64,000 nucleotides of DNA from positions 62,001 to 126,000 of the forward strand of contig NZ_JACSQM010000006.1 of the NCBI RefSeq assembly GCF_014836645.1, in the 5' to 3' direction. The translations under genes and the position numbers were made by a program. Source of the DNA: Fictibacillus norfolkensis (GTDB taxonomy: Bacteria; Bacillota; Bacilli; Bacillales; Fictibacillaceae). Of the stretch, positions 8,346 through 16,825 are shown piece after piece. Each line of letters begins with the position of its first letter. The first letter of the stretch is position 1. Below the pieces are notes generated by a model. That model was not told the DNA's origin, did no database searches, and worked only from the letters and a program-made list of their open reading frames with translations.

Positions 8346-9458
8346 ATGAAAAAAATAATTGTTATCGGATCCGGAATCTTAGGAGCTTCTACCGCTTATC
8401 ATCTTAGTAAATCTGACGCAGAGGTTCTATTAATTGATAGAAAAGATAGAGGACAAGCGACAGATGCAGCAGCTGGCATCGTGTGTCCGTGGTTATCCCA
8501 ACGCCGTAACAAAGCTTGGTATCAGTTAGCAAAAGGCGGAGCGCGGTATTATCCTGAACTCATCAAGATGCTCGAGGAAGACGGTGAAACCGATACGGGT
8601 TACAAACGTGTAGGTACACTGAGCTTACATGCAGATTCTGAGAAACTTGAGAAAATGGCAGAACGAGCTCTGAAACGTAGAGAAGAAGCTCCGGAAATTG
8701 GAGAGATCACGATTCTTTCTCCGGAAGAAACGAAGAAACGCTTCCCGCCATTATCCGACGAATTCGGTTCGGTCTTTGTAAGTGGCGGTGCTCGTGTAAA
8801 CGGAAGAGCGATGCGTGACGCTCTGTTGAAAGGAGCTAAGAAAAGCGGAGTGAAGATCCTTTGTGGAAATGCTGACCTGCTTCTTGAGGGAAGCAAGGTT
8901 TCTGGTGTTTCCGTTAGTGGTCAAACCATTCTCGCTGATCAAATCATCATAACAGCAGGAGCATGGTCGAATGAGATTTTAAAGCCACTTGGGATCAATT
9001 TTAAAGTAACTCCACAAAAAGCACAGATCATACACTTGGAGTTGCCAAAAATGGATACAGCTGATTGGCCCGTGGTGATGCCGCCTACAAACCAGTACAT
9101 TCTCACTTTTGATGATCGCGTAGTTGTAGGAGCAACACATGAGGATGAGGCGGGTTTTGATAACCGAGTAACGGCAGGCGGTATTCATGACATACTTACA
9201 AAAGCCTTAGCTGTCGCACCTGGCCTGTCAGAAGGATCAATTCTTGAGACGAGAGTAGGCTTCCGACCGTTCACGCCAGGTTTTTTACCGGTGATCGGAC
9301 CGCTTCCTAATTTTCCTAACATCTTGATCGCCAATGGCCTTGGTGCGTCAGGGCTAACAAGTGGGCCCTATTTAGGAGCTGAACTTGCGAAGCTTGCATT
9401 AGGAAAATCTACAGAACTAGATATATCCCACTATGATGTATCTGGTGCTATTGAATAA
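8346..9458 (+). CDS. yurR: FAD-dependent glycine/D-amino-acid oxidoreductase (YurR-like, DAO family)
   Basis: A 370-residue flavoenzyme of the DadA/glycine oxidase group. The FAD-binding Rossmann motif GSGILG is at 8-13 with acidic D near 30 ending beta-2. A second FAD strand (TAGAWSNEILKPLG) lies near 200, and the C-terminal part has GFRPFTPGFLPVIGPLPNF and NGLGASGLTSGP, the usual FAD ribityl contacts. ATG 8346 is chosen because AGGGA lies about 9 nt before it; an in-frame TTG at 8340 lacks spacing. Length agrees with B. subtilis YurR. It probably oxidises D-amino acids or glycine derivatives. Monocistronic. Confidence 0.85.
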   Translation: MKKIIVIGSGILGASTAYHLSKSDAEVLLIDRKDRGQATDAAAGIVCPWLSQRRNKAWYQLAKGGARYYPELIKMLEEDGETDTGYKRVGTLSLHADSEKLEKMAERALKRREEAPEIGEITILSPEETKKRFPPLSDEFGSVFVSGGARVNGRAMRDALLKGAKKSGVKILCGNADLLLEGSKVSGVSVSGQTILADQIIITAGAWSNEILKPLGINFKVTPQKAQIIHLELPKMDTADWPVVMPPTNQYILTFDDRVVVGATHEDEAGFDNRVTAGGIHDILTKALAVAPGLSEGSILETRVGFRPFTPGFLPVIGPLPNFPNILIANGLGASGLTSGPYLGAELAKLALGKSTELDISHYDVSGAIE

Positions 9459-9466
9459 TCGCTATG

Positions 9467-9503
9467 AAAAAAGACAACTTCCACATAAGTGAGTTGTCTT
9501 TTT
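9467..9503. terminator. Bidirectional terminator between yurR-like and HTH genes
   Basis: AAAAAGACAACT pairs with AGTTGTCTTTTT; it is symmetric with A and T flanks and covers both convergent gene ends. Confidence 0.85.
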
Positions 9504-10002
9504 ATATGGTACTCCCAATTGGCTTTAAGCTGAAATACTCCAAGTACTCATTGACAGCATCTATATCATAGATTTTTTTGTTAATGAAGAATTTAAAGAT
9601 TAAGTCGTTTGTATCGCTGTGAGATAGTGAATATCCTGCACTTTCCAGAAGTTCTTCTGTATCATCTTCGTCCAATTCCAAGCCAAGAGCCAGCGCAAGA
9701 ATCGTATTTTTTCTTGGTCGATAATCTGATTTAGAGCGAATCTTAGAGAAGTGCTTTCGATCTAAGCCGGCTTTCTTATAAACATCTGCGTCGGTTACAC
9801 CTTTTTCATCAATCAATTGAAAAAGTTTTTCCTGCAGCGTTGGCTTTTTGTTGTGATGAATAAACGCATCTAACTCAAAGCGGAGACTGTTTTCTTCTAA
9901 ACATTCCTCCATCATTTTAGGAGATTGACAAACTTCTAATTCCATTATGAAATAATCATTCAGGTAGGTTTCTAATTCTAATAAAAGCTTTTGATCAAGC
10001 AT
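9502..10002 (-). CDS. HTH (XRE-like) regulator paired with a vWA protein
   Basis: A 166-residue protein. Residues about 56-118 look like a lambda-repressor-type HTH (LQEKLFQLIDEKGVTDADVYKKAGLDRKHFSKIRS, then PRKNTILALALGLELDEDDTEELLESAGY). The N-terminal 50 residues are helical and acidic, and the last 40 form another helical segment. The start has GGAGG 9 nt upstream. It is divergent from the vWA gene, with under 100 bp between them. This HTH/vWA pairing recurs in Firmicutes as I remember it, but I know no assigned function. Autoregulation from the shared intergenic region is likely but not shown. Confidence 0.75.
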   Translation of the reverse strand: MLDQKLLLELETYLNDYFIMELEVCQSPKMMEECLEENSLRFELDAFIHHNKKPTLQEKLFQLIDEKGVTDADVYKKAGLDRKHFSKIRSKSDYRPRKNTILALALGLELDEDDTEELLESAGYSLSHSDTNDLIFKFFINKKIYDIDAVNEYLEYFSLKPIGSTI

Positions 10003-10022
10003 ATCCGATCACCTCCTAAAAT

Positions 10023-10039
10023 GTCGCTTCACAGGCGAC
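10023..10039. promoter_or_regulatory. Inverted repeat between divergent HTH and vWA genes, candidate operator
   Basis: GTCGC-TTCACAG-GCGAC forms a 5-bp inverted repeat with a 7-bp centre, 20 bp upstream of the HTH start codon and upstream of the vWA gene. A regulatory role is inferred from position only. Confidence 0.35.
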
Positions 10040-10099
10040 CAATTGCTGAATCTTTCTAGCTATGATTATAGCATGACAAATGTTAGGAGATGGTTAAAG

Positions 10100-10684
10100 G
10101 TGAACAAAAACGTAACAGAAATCGTATTTTTGCTTGATCGAAGTGGTTCGATGTCAGGGCTGGAGAAGGACACTATTGGAGGGTTTAACTCGTTCGTAAA
10201 AAGGCAAGTTGAGCGGAAGGGAAAAACACTTCTTACGACCGTTTTATTTGATGATCAGTATGAAATTCTATGGAGCGGTGTCCCTGCAGAACAAGTCCAG
10301 TTAACGAGGAAGGACTATTATGTACGCGGAACTACAGCGCTTTTGGATGCTGTAGGCAAAACCATATTGGATGTGGGTTACAAGCTATCACGCACTGAAG
10401 AAAACGATAGACCAGGTAAAGTGATCTTTGTTATTACGACAGATGGGATGGAAAACGCGAGTTCTGAATTCACACACGAAAAGGTAAAGAAGCTCATTGA
10501 ACATCAGCAAGAGAAATACAATTGGGAATTTATTTTTATGGGTGCAAATATTGACGTTATAGCTGAAGCGCAAAATCTCGGTATTAAAGAAGAAGACGCG
10601 TTTAGTTTTGATGCTACCCAGGATGGTGTAGAAAATTTATACGCCATGATGAGCGAAGAGATCTTACAGCGAAGAAATAAATAA
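10100..10684 (+). CDS. vWA (TerY-like) domain protein with intact MIDAS
   Basis: A 194-residue single-domain von Willebrand A protein. The metal-ion-dependent adhesion site is complete: D13-x-S15-x-S17 (DRSGSMS), Thr in RGTTALLDAV near 80, and TTDGMEN near 115. There is no signal peptide or membrane helix, so it acts in the cytoplasm. I take GTG 10100 as start because TTAGGAGA lies about 11 nt upstream and homology begins there; the frame is open from 10043 without support. It is divergent from the HTH gene. vWA modules assemble Mg-dependent protein complexes; the partner here is unknown. Confidence 0.8.
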   Translation: MNKNVTEIVFLLDRSGSMSGLEKDTIGGFNSFVKRQVERKGKTLLTTVLFDDQYEILWSGVPAEQVQLTRKDYYVRGTTALLDAVGKTILDVGYKLSRTEENDRPGKVIFVITTDGMENASSEFTHEKVKKLIEHQQEKYNWEFIFMGANIDVIAEAQNLGIKEEDAFSFDATQDGVENLYAMMSEEILQRRNK

Positions 10685-10688
10685 CATA

Positions 10689-10729
10689 ACTCTCAGACAG
10701 TTTCCTTATACAGGAGAGTGTCTTTTTTT
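10689..10729 (+). terminator. Terminator after vWA gene
   Basis: ACTCTC/GAGAGT stem with a 19-nt loop and seven Ts. Confidence 0.6.
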
Positions 10730-10749
10730 ATGTCATCATAAACAACATA

Positions 10750-10800
10750 TTGCATATATTGGAAATATATAGTACATTACATATGTAACGCACTATAGTG
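10750..10800 (+). promoter_or_regulatory. Promoter and two palindromes ahead of the GntR-ABC operon
   Basis: TTGCAT at 10750, a 17-bp spacer and TACATT at 10773 form a fair sigma-A promoter. Two perfect palindromes follow at and just past the -10 box: TTACATATGTAA (10777-10788) and CACTATAGTG (10791-10800). Their place over the transcription start suits a GntR (YtrA subfamily) operator and autorepression; binding is inferred. Confidence 0.5.
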
Positions 10801-10822
10801 GTAAGTTGGAGGTGAGGTACAT

Positions 10823-11209
10823 TTGCTGCTAAATGCTGATAGTATGAAACCGATTTATGTTCAGATTTCAGAATGGCTTGAGAACGAGATTTTGAACGAA
10901 TCGATTTCAGCAGATGAAAAAATATATTCGCAATACCAACTAGCTGAGATGTTTAATGTAAATCCAGCTACTGCCGGTAAAGGCATCAATTTGCTGGCTG
11001 ATGATAACGTTCTTTATAAGAAAAGGGGATTGGGAATGTTTGTTGCGGCGGATGCAAGAAAAATTATCCTCGGTAAAAGAAAAAGTTCTAAGCTGCATTC
11101 ACTTGTAACCGAGTTAGCGCAAGAAGCTGTACAGCTGCAAGTCGAAGAAGAAGAACTAGTAACGATGATCAGGGATATGCACCAAAGAATAAAGGAGGAG
11201 CAATCATGA
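10823..11209 (+). CDS. GntR-family regulator, YtrA/YhcF subfamily
   Basis: A 128-residue repressor. The winged HTH spans about 8-80 (MKPIYVQISEWLENEILN, YSQYQLAEMFNVNPATAGKGINLLADDNVLYKKRGLGMFV). Only a short helical tail follows, as in the YtrA subfamily, which lacks a large effector domain. The start is a TTG at 10823, supported by GGAGGTGAGG 8 nt upstream; the first ATG (10844) has no site and would cut into the domain. The stop overlaps the ATP-binding gene (ATGA). It probably represses the ABC operon that it heads. Confidence 0.88.
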   Translation: MLLNADSMKPIYVQISEWLENEILNESISADEKIYSQYQLAEMFNVNPATAGKGINLLADDNVLYKKRGLGMFVAADARKIILGKRKSSKLHSLVTELAQEAVQLQVEEEELVTMIRDMHQRIKEEQS

Positions 11210-12108
11210 ATGTAGTGGTTTGTCATGACCTGACTAAACAATACGGACGATCCAAAGCAATTCAAAATATGAACTGCCAAATAGCAGAAAACAAGATTAC
11301 CGGTTTGATCGGAAGGAACGGAGCAGGAAAAACAACATTATTAAAAATAATTGCTGGTTACCTTCATCATTCTTCGGGTGACATACAGGTTTTCTCTGAA
11401 AATCCGTTCAATAATTTAAAGATATCGGCCAATACAATCTTCATCGATAACGAGATGAGTTTCTCGCAAGGGTTAACATTAAATGAACTGCTTGAAACAG
11501 CAGGGAGTTTTTACCCAAATTGGAACCACGATTTAGCTTTAAAATTATTTGATTATTTTTCTTTTAACCCTAATCAATATCATGGAAATCTCTCAAAGGG
11601 GATGAAGAGTACATTTAATATGATCGTTGGTTTAGCTGCACGCTGCCCGCTCACAATCATGGATGAACCGACAAGCGGAATGGATTCTGCGACACGTAAG
11701 GATTTTTACCGAGCGTTATTAAAAGAATACATCGCCTATCCGAGAACGATCATCCTTTCTAGCCATCTATTAGATGAAGTAGAAGATCTGTTAGAAGAGG
11801 TACTACTCATTAAGTCTGGTGAAAAGTGTCTTCACTTATCCATCGATCAGTTAAAGGAGTACGCGATTGGCGTGAGAGGAAAGACGGTTAACGTGGAGAC
11901 GTGGACAGAGAAGATGGAACTCATTTCTATGCAAGAGATCGGCGCAAATATGTCATACGCGGTCATAAGAAACGATCGTTCGATAAAAGAGTTAGAGGAT
12001 GCTAGACAGTTAGGGTTAGAAGTCACGTCAGTTTCTGCAGAAGATATTTGCAGTTATCTAACAAGTAAAACAAAAGGTGGGATTGATGATGTATTTAGCA
12101 GAGGTTAA
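11206..12108 (+). CDS. ABC transporter ATP-binding protein
   Basis: A 300-residue ATPase with Walker A GRNGAGKTT at 36-44, signature LSKGMKS near 129 and Walker B LTIMDEPTSG near 150. The C-terminal 80 residues form the extra domain found in drug or antibiotic export ATPases of the YtrB/BcrA type. It lies second in the GntR operon with a 4-nt overlap upstream and overlaps the permease downstream. Together with the next two membrane proteins it likely forms an exporter responding to cell-envelope stress, as known for YtrA-type operons; the substrate is unknown. Confidence 0.88.
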   Translation: MNVVVCHDLTKQYGRSKAIQNMNCQIAENKITGLIGRNGAGKTTLLKIIAGYLHHSSGDIQVFSENPFNNLKISANTIFIDNEMSFSQGLTLNELLETAGSFYPNWNHDLALKLFDYFSFNPNQYHGNLSKGMKSTFNMIVGLAARCPLTIMDEPTSGMDSATRKDFYRALLKEYIAYPRTIILSSHLLDEVEDLLEEVLLIKSGEKCLHLSIDQLKEYAIGVRGKTVNVETWTEKMELISMQEIGANMSYAVIRNDRSIKELEDARQLGLEVTSVSAEDICSYLTSKTKGGIDDVFSRG

Positions 12109-12832
12109 GGCTTGGGACATCGTAAAGAAACAATACCGTTATAAGCTAAAATCATACTTTGGTGTTTTTACATCGTTAATCGTGATCCAGCTGCTAGCGA
12201 TTCTTTTTTCTTTTAATGGTACCGGGTCGGGAAGTGGCTCCTCTAATTCACTACAATATGATTTTTACTATTACACAAGTGATATCATCCTCATTTTTAT
12301 GATGATTTGGGCGTTCATAACAGCCATTATCATAACAACGAGAGCGTATCGTTATGATGATTTTTCTTTGGTGACGAATCGTACCATCAGCCAAGTTTCA
12401 AACATTCTATTTCTTTTAACGGCTAGTATTTTTGCAGGCATAACGGTTTATCTTTCTACTCATCTCTTTCAAATCTTGGCGTTTTACTTCAAAGATAATT
12501 ATTCAATCATCGTTGATTCATTAACGGTTACTGAATTCGTAATGGGAATGATTACTTCCATTCTTTATATTTTTCTGTTTGCTTGTGCAGGGTATCTTGT
12601 TGGTATTTTAATTCAGCTGCATAAAGGTTTCTTGTTAATTATTCCGACCGTCTTGTTTGGCGGCTTAATTTTGGATGGAATCGGTGGCGATCCTAGGTTC
12701 TTTGTAAATATAACTATGTTTTTTGGAGAAGAAACATCATTTATTCTGTTCTTTTGTAAAATTGCTCTCGTCTCGTCCATGTTGCTGCTGGCTAGCCTAG
12801 GAATTTCTAATAGAATGGAGGTAAGAAAATGA
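12086..12832 (+). CDS. ABC transporter permease, six-helix membrane protein
   Basis: About 248 residues with six hydrophobic helices and no soluble domain, like the ABC-2-type permeases that accompany YtrB-like ATPases. ATG 12086 or 12089 both lie after AAAGGTGG; an in-frame GTG at 12077 lies inside that site. It starts within the ATPase gene end and its stop overlaps the next start (ATGA). A serine/glycine-rich loop (GTGSGSGSSNS) follows the first helix, facing outside. Confidence 0.8.
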   Translation: MMYLAEVKAWDIVKKQYRYKLKSYFGVFTSLIVIQLLAILFSFNGTGSGSGSSNSLQYDFYYYTSDIILIFMMIWAFITAIIITTRAYRYDDFSLVTNRTISQVSNILFLLTASIFAGITVYLSTHLFQILAFYFKDNYSIIVDSLTVTEFVMGMITSILYIFLFACAGYLVGILIQLHKGFLLIIPTVLFGGLILDGIGGDPRFFVNITMFFGEETSFILFFCKIALVSSMLLLASLGISNRMEVRK

Positions 12833-13536
12833 TAATTATATCTTTCTTGCCAATTTTAATTGTGTTTATTATCGTCGCTTTTGGAATTGGAATCATGAGA
12901 TCTAACACTAAAGTAAGCTTAGGAACAAGAAAAATTCGCTGGATCCTCGGGGGATATACATTTATTCTAGCGATTGCTACAGTTATTTCACTAAGCATCC
13001 TTCCCAACTACAAGAATGATCAAAAGGTAGCTACAGCAGCTGAAATGAACAAAATAGAAAACGCTCAAAACAGGGCAGTAAACAATTTGTATTCAGGAAA
13101 TCTAGATGACCTTGATAAAGAATTTTTTGAAAAGAAGAAGTGGTCTTTCTCTACTGATAAAAAGTCGTTAGACATTGTTTTAAAAGAGGGAGAAACAGGT
13201 ATCATGAGTGTTCTTGCAGAACGAAAGACCGAAAATGATGGTGAAATTGAAGCGTCTTACTATATAGGAAAATCTTATATTGATGGCGTAGATTTCACAG
13301 ACAAATTACATTCGCCAGAGCTTTTATTGAATGGACAAAAGCTTACCGTAAATAACCCACCTTTAGTGACAGTTAGTTTCTCCAGGTTTTCACCAGGCTT
13401 TGCATACAGTCAGTTCTCTAAAGGAGGACACGTTACTCAAGAAAATCGCAGCTCTGTGATCGGGCTTGATTTTATTCTATTAAAAGTACCTAATGATATG
13501 GAAATTAATGGAGATATTATTTGGATAAACGAATAG
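12829..13536 (+). CDS. Membrane protein with two N-terminal helices and an extracellular domain
   Basis: A 235-residue protein with transmembrane helices at about 3-23 and 38-58, followed by about 175 residues outside the membrane. That domain is rich in short strands (YYIGKSYIDGVDFTDKL, PPLVTVSFSRFSPG). No family recognised. Its stop-start overlap with the permease makes it an accessory subunit of the ABC system by context. Confidence 0.7.
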   Translation: MIIISFLPILIVFIIVAFGIGIMRSNTKVSLGTRKIRWILGGYTFILAIATVISLSILPNYKNDQKVATAAEMNKIENAQNRAVNNLYSGNLDDLDKEFFEKKKWSFSTDKKSLDIVLKEGETGIMSVLAERKTENDGEIEASYYIGKSYIDGVDFTDKLHSPELLLNGQKLTVNNPPLVTVSFSRFSPGFAYSQFSKGGHVTQENRSSVIGLDFILLKVPNDMEINGDIIWINE

Positions 13537-13549
13537 AGGGGAGCTTGTT

Positions 13550-14653
13550 ATGTTGGAAAACAAAAACACTTTAATCGATGCATACAAAAATGCAAAATAT
13601 CAAGTAACCGGGCACGGAAAAAGAGATGTGTCTGTTCTGTTAGATTCTCTTTCAAATCAAACAGGGCAGGAAGAAAGTGATATGTATGGCAGCGGTCACA
13701 TCATTGATAGCTTTCAAGAAAAGATGGCAGCTTATTTAGGAAAAGAATCTGCTGTATTTTTCCCGAGTGGGACGATGGCCCAACAGATCGCCATGCGCAT
13801 TTGGTGTGATGAAAAGGGAGTACGGAAAGTTGCGTATCATCCCCTATGTCACTTGGAAATTCACGAAGAAGATGGTTTGAAAGAACTTCACCATATTGAA
13901 CCCGTACTGCTTGCTGATGCTAATGAGATCATCAAGCTCGATGACGTGGTGAACATGATGGAGGACGTTTCTTGTTTATTATTGGAACTTCCTCAGCGAG
14001 AGATCGGCGGACAGCTGCCAACTTTTGAAGAATTACAGGGAATTTCTGATTACTGCAGAGAAAAAGGGATTAAACTTCATCTGGATGGAGCAAGATTGTT
14101 TGAAGTTCTCCCCTTTTATAAAAAGACAACAGCGGAAGTTTGTGCTCTTTTTGATAGTGTTTATGTTTCTTTCTACAAGGGAATTGGCGGAGTTGCTGGT
14201 GCAATCCTAGCAGGGCGAAAAGACTTTACTGAGAAATCAAAGGTTTGGAAAAGACGTCATGGCGGTGATTTGATCAGTCTTTATCCATATATCTTAAGCG
14301 CAGATTTCTATTTTGATCAGCGAGTTAAAAAAATGGAAGAGTATTATGAGGCTGCAAAGGAATTAGCAGCACTCTATAACGAGTGTGAAGGTGTACGCAC
14401 CCTTCCGATAACGCCCGTTTCAAACATGTTCCATGTCCATGTTCAAGCACCAAAGGATGAAATGGAACGCATATTGGCAGACACTTATGGTGAAAGTGGA
14501 GTTGGATTAACAGGACATCTTCGCGAGAATGGTGAGAATTGTTGTTTCTTTGAAGTGAGTATAGGGGACAATTATTTGACAGTACCTAATAGTCATTTAA
14601 AACAGACGTTCACACTGCTGAATAAGAAGCTGAAGACAAGAACTTTAGTATAA
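13550..14653 (+). CDS. Threonine aldolase family PLP enzyme (beta-eliminating lyase fold)
   Basis: A 367-residue fold-type I PLP enzyme. Features include the cofactor-contact segment FFPSGTMAQQIA near 71, the ring-stacking/acidic HLDGARLF at 177-184 (D179) and the Schiff-base lysine K210 in VSFYKGIGGVAGA. Low-specificity L-threonine aldolases cleave threonine or allo-threonine to glycine and acetaldehyde. The residues before the lysine (SVYVSFYKG) differ a little from E. coli LtaE, so another beta-hydroxy amino acid is possible. It begins 14 nt after the membrane-protein gene with a GAGGGGAG site, so it may share the GntR operon. Confidence 0.85.
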   Translation: MLENKNTLIDAYKNAKYQVTGHGKRDVSVLLDSLSNQTGQEESDMYGSGHIIDSFQEKMAAYLGKESAVFFPSGTMAQQIAMRIWCDEKGVRKVAYHPLCHLEIHEEDGLKELHHIEPVLLADANEIIKLDDVVNMMEDVSCLLLELPQREIGGQLPTFEELQGISDYCREKGIKLHLDGARLFEVLPFYKKTTAEVCALFDSVYVSFYKGIGGVAGAILAGRKDFTEKSKVWKRRHGGDLISLYPYILSADFYFDQRVKKMEEYYEAAKELAALYNECEGVRTLPITPVSNMFHVHVQAPKDEMERILADTYGESGVGLTGHLRENGENCCFFEVSIGDNYLTVPNSHLKQTFTLLNKKLKTRTLV

Positions 14654-14679
14654 ATAATAATGGAGTAATTTAGGATAAA

Positions 14680-14715
14680 ACAGCAAAGAACTGCTAATCT
14701 TAGCAGTTCTAGCTT
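14680..14715. terminator. Terminator between threonine aldolase and calY-like gene
   Basis: Perfect 10-bp stem AGAACTGCTA/TAGCAGTTCT with an ATCT loop; T-rich tracts lie on both sides, the minus-strand one being better. Confidence 0.7.
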
Positions 14716-14725
14716 GTTCTAAAAT

Positions 14726-15340
14726 TTAGTTATTCTCAGGATCTGTATCGTCGTTATAAGCACCTGGTGCTTGTTTCGCGTTGAACGTCCAATCCACTTT
14801 AAGCTTGTCTCCTTGGAACTGGTTTTGATCTTCGCCATTATCTACGAACTGGAACAATACGAACATTTTTTCTTTCTCCCCTGGAGGAATACCATCAGGG
14901 CGCTGAACAGTACCAACGAATTCATCAATTGCCGTTAGATCAGGTTGTTGTTCTTTAAGTTGGGCTAATGTTGTCTCAACAACAGGAACAGTTGCACTGC
15001 TCGTGTTGTACATTATTGTGATCTTAATGTGGTTTGCTAGATCATCTGTATTATCTGATTTTGCATCTTCAACCGTATATTTCGTATCCAGTAGTACTTG
15101 ATAGATGTCTAGAGAACCCTTATTCTCAAACGTAAATTCACGGTACACTTCATCGCCAGGTTTAATGTTATCAATGTTAACCACAGCGTTTGGATTGATG
15201 GAAAGATCTAACGTACCTGCAGCGAAGGTGTTCTTCGTTTCAAACGTGTCACTAAAGTAAGCGAACGTTCCTCCTCCCATTAAAGATAAACCTAGTGCAG
15301 CTGTCATAACGCCTTTGCTAATTGTCTTCGTAAACCCCAT
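14726..15340 (-). CDS. CalY/TasA-family protein (camelysin, biofilm fibre or M73)
   Basis: A 204-residue secreted protein. The N-terminal signal (TISKGVMTAALGLSLMGGGTFAYFSD) has the cleavage region typical of SipW substrates. The mature part starts with the family motif FSDTFETKNTFAAGTLDLSIN and contains KPGDEVYREFTFENKGSLDIYQVLLDT. TasA and CalY form amyloid-like matrix fibres in biofilms; camelysin has been described as a surface metalloprotease. ATG 15340 has GGAGG 9 nt upstream; an in-frame TTG nine bases earlier is too close. It is the last gene of a DUF4047-SipW-CalY operon. The gap to sipW (82 bp) shows no strong hairpin. Confidence 0.9.
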   Translation of the reverse strand: MGFTKTISKGVMTAALGLSLMGGGTFAYFSDTFETKNTFAAGTLDLSINPNAVVNIDNIKPGDEVYREFTFENKGSLDIYQVLLDTKYTVEDAKSDNTDDLANHIKITIMYNTSSATVPVVETTLAQLKEQQPDLTAIDEFVGTVQRPDGIPPGEKEKMFVLFQFVDNGEDQNQFQGDKLKVDWTFNAKQAPGAYNDDTDPENN

Positions 15341-15422
15341 TCTTCTCAACCTCCATAGATATGTAATATAAATTTATTAAACTCGTATGTATGATTTAAA
15401 TACATAGAGATCTAACCTGATT

Positions 15423-15968
15423 TCATGCTTTTTCGACATCTAGTTTTCTAGCTGCTTTCACGATAGAAAAGACAGCTGAACTAAATAATAAGAACCCTGG
15501 AATAAATAACAAAAGTGCAGATGCTTCCTTAGATTGAGTCACATTTAATGCATATCCGGCATATGGAATCGTAAATCCTGTGTAGCTTCCAATCACATCA
15601 TTTGAAGGAACTGACCACATATCAGGTCCGTCATTGTGATCCCCTTTTGTGTGATAGGAAACTTGTCCGTTTTTATTTTCAACATCAATAATTCTATGAG
15701 TAATTAGCTTATCTTCCATTTGAAAAGTGATAATGTCGCCTTTTTTAAAGGTAGTGCTATCATCTGCCTGTTTAATAGAGATGATAGATCCTGTTTGAAA
15801 GATAGGCTCCATCGATCCAGATAATACCGCTTTAATCTGATAGCCAAAAACGGAAGGTTCTGATCCTGAAATACGTGACGATAGGATGATAAAAGCAAGC
15901 AAGCAGAGCAACACAATAAAAGAGGTACTTGCTAGTTTAGTTGTGAATTTCAACAGTCTTTTCGTCAT
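15423..15968 (-). CDS. sipW: Signal peptidase I, SipW (ER type)
   Basis: A 181-residue membrane signal peptidase with a helix at about 13-31 and a second near the C-terminus at about 150-170. The catalytic Ser is S52 in AVLSGSMEP. In place of the bacterial Lys, H91 in LITHRI is the general base, the mark of the ER-type branch to which SipW belongs. ATG 15968 has AAGGAG 9 nt upstream. It overlaps the end of the DUF4047 gene. Its job, known from B. subtilis and B. cereus, is to process TasA/CalY and TapA-type partners, and both potential substrates flank it here. Confidence 0.92.
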   Translation of the reverse strand: MTKRLLKFTTKLASTSFIVLLCLLAFIILSSRISGSEPSVFGYQIKAVLSGSMEPIFQTGSIISIKQADDSTTFKKGDIITFQMEDKLITHRIIDVENKNGQVSYHTKGDHNDGPDMWSVPSNDVIGSYTGFTIPYAGYALNVTQSKEASALLLFIPGFLLFSSAVFSIVKAARKLDVEKA

Positions 15969-16599
15969 GTTTTGTTTCTCCTTCACTTTGAATAGAATGA
16001 TCAGCCAATTCGTTTTGTTCTATATGATCAGTCGTGTTCTTCATCTCTGCTGATTTAACGGGGTCTTCAATCTTCTTCTCGGCATCTTCTAACTTGTTAA
16101 TACGAACTTCAATAGAATGGTGTAATTGTTTAATAGATTGTAGCTTCACTGTTTCTTTTATTTTTTTGCTCAATTCGTTTGCCTCATTACACCCTTCATA
16201 GACAAATTGGTATGTCTTTGAATCCAGATTCCTTACCCGTTTCTCATAGTTCAAGAGCTCATTATGTATGTCTTCAAAGTCATGGAGAAGTGAGTGAAGT
16301 GTTAGTTCTAATCCTGTAATCTCCTCAATCGTTTGTTTCAGCTCCTGTAAACTTGCATCATCAGCGGCGTTCGGAACGGTATTGTATAGAGAGAGTATGT
16401 CCGAATAAATGATCTTTGCTTTTCCGTTAAGATCTCCCACTGTGTCTGGAAAAACAATCGCAGCTGAAAGTTCAACCGGTTTTATTTGAGCTTGGCTTGA
16501 AAAGGCTGCTTCAGTTTGACCGGTAATTTGAGCCCCACAATAAAAAGATAGAGAGCATAGCCCCAATAGAACAGTTCCTTTATGAAGCTTGCCTTTCAT
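15937..16599 (-). CDS. DUF4047/TapA-like secreted protein of the biofilm operon
   Basis: A 220-residue protein with an N-terminal signal (GTVLLGLCSLSFYCGAQITGQTEAAFSS) whose TEAAFSS end resembles SipW cleavage sites. The mature part is largely helical/coiled coil (about 80-165), ending in a charged tail. In B. cereus-group genomes a DUF4047 protein occupies the place of TapA beside sipW and calY; I recall that arrangement and do not know a tested function. It is first in the operon, divergent from the M4 protease gene, and its 3' end overlaps sipW. Confidence 0.75.
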   Translation of the reverse strand: MKGKLHKGTVLLGLCSLSFYCGAQITGQTEAAFSSQAQIKPVELSAAIVFPDTVGDLNGKAKIIYSDILSLYNTVPNAADDASLQELKQTIEEITGLELTLHSLLHDFEDIHNELLNYEKRVRNLDSKTYQFVYEGCNEANELSKKIKETVKLQSIKQLHHSIEVRINKLEDAEKKIEDPVKSAEMKNTTDHIEQNELADHSIQSEGETKHDEKTVEIHN

Positions 16600-16825
16600 A
16601 TCAGCCCTCCTCGTCTAGTGATTTGACCCTATTATTACAGAATGTGTTCGAGATTGTTATTGGGTTAATTATTCAAGAAATATAGACATTTTTTGTCGAA
16701 TACAGTCCTCAAAAGCCATTAACCCTTGCAAAACTAAGGATAAATTAACCCAATTGACCACATTTGTAATGTTCTTAATAATTGGAATTATTCCGGAAGC
16801 ACAATTTGATGAAGAGGTGAATGGG

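Noticed and set aside
16754..16825. Upstream start for the M4 protease
   Set aside because: The extra residues precede a classical signal peptide and have no ribosome site; TTG 16826 does.
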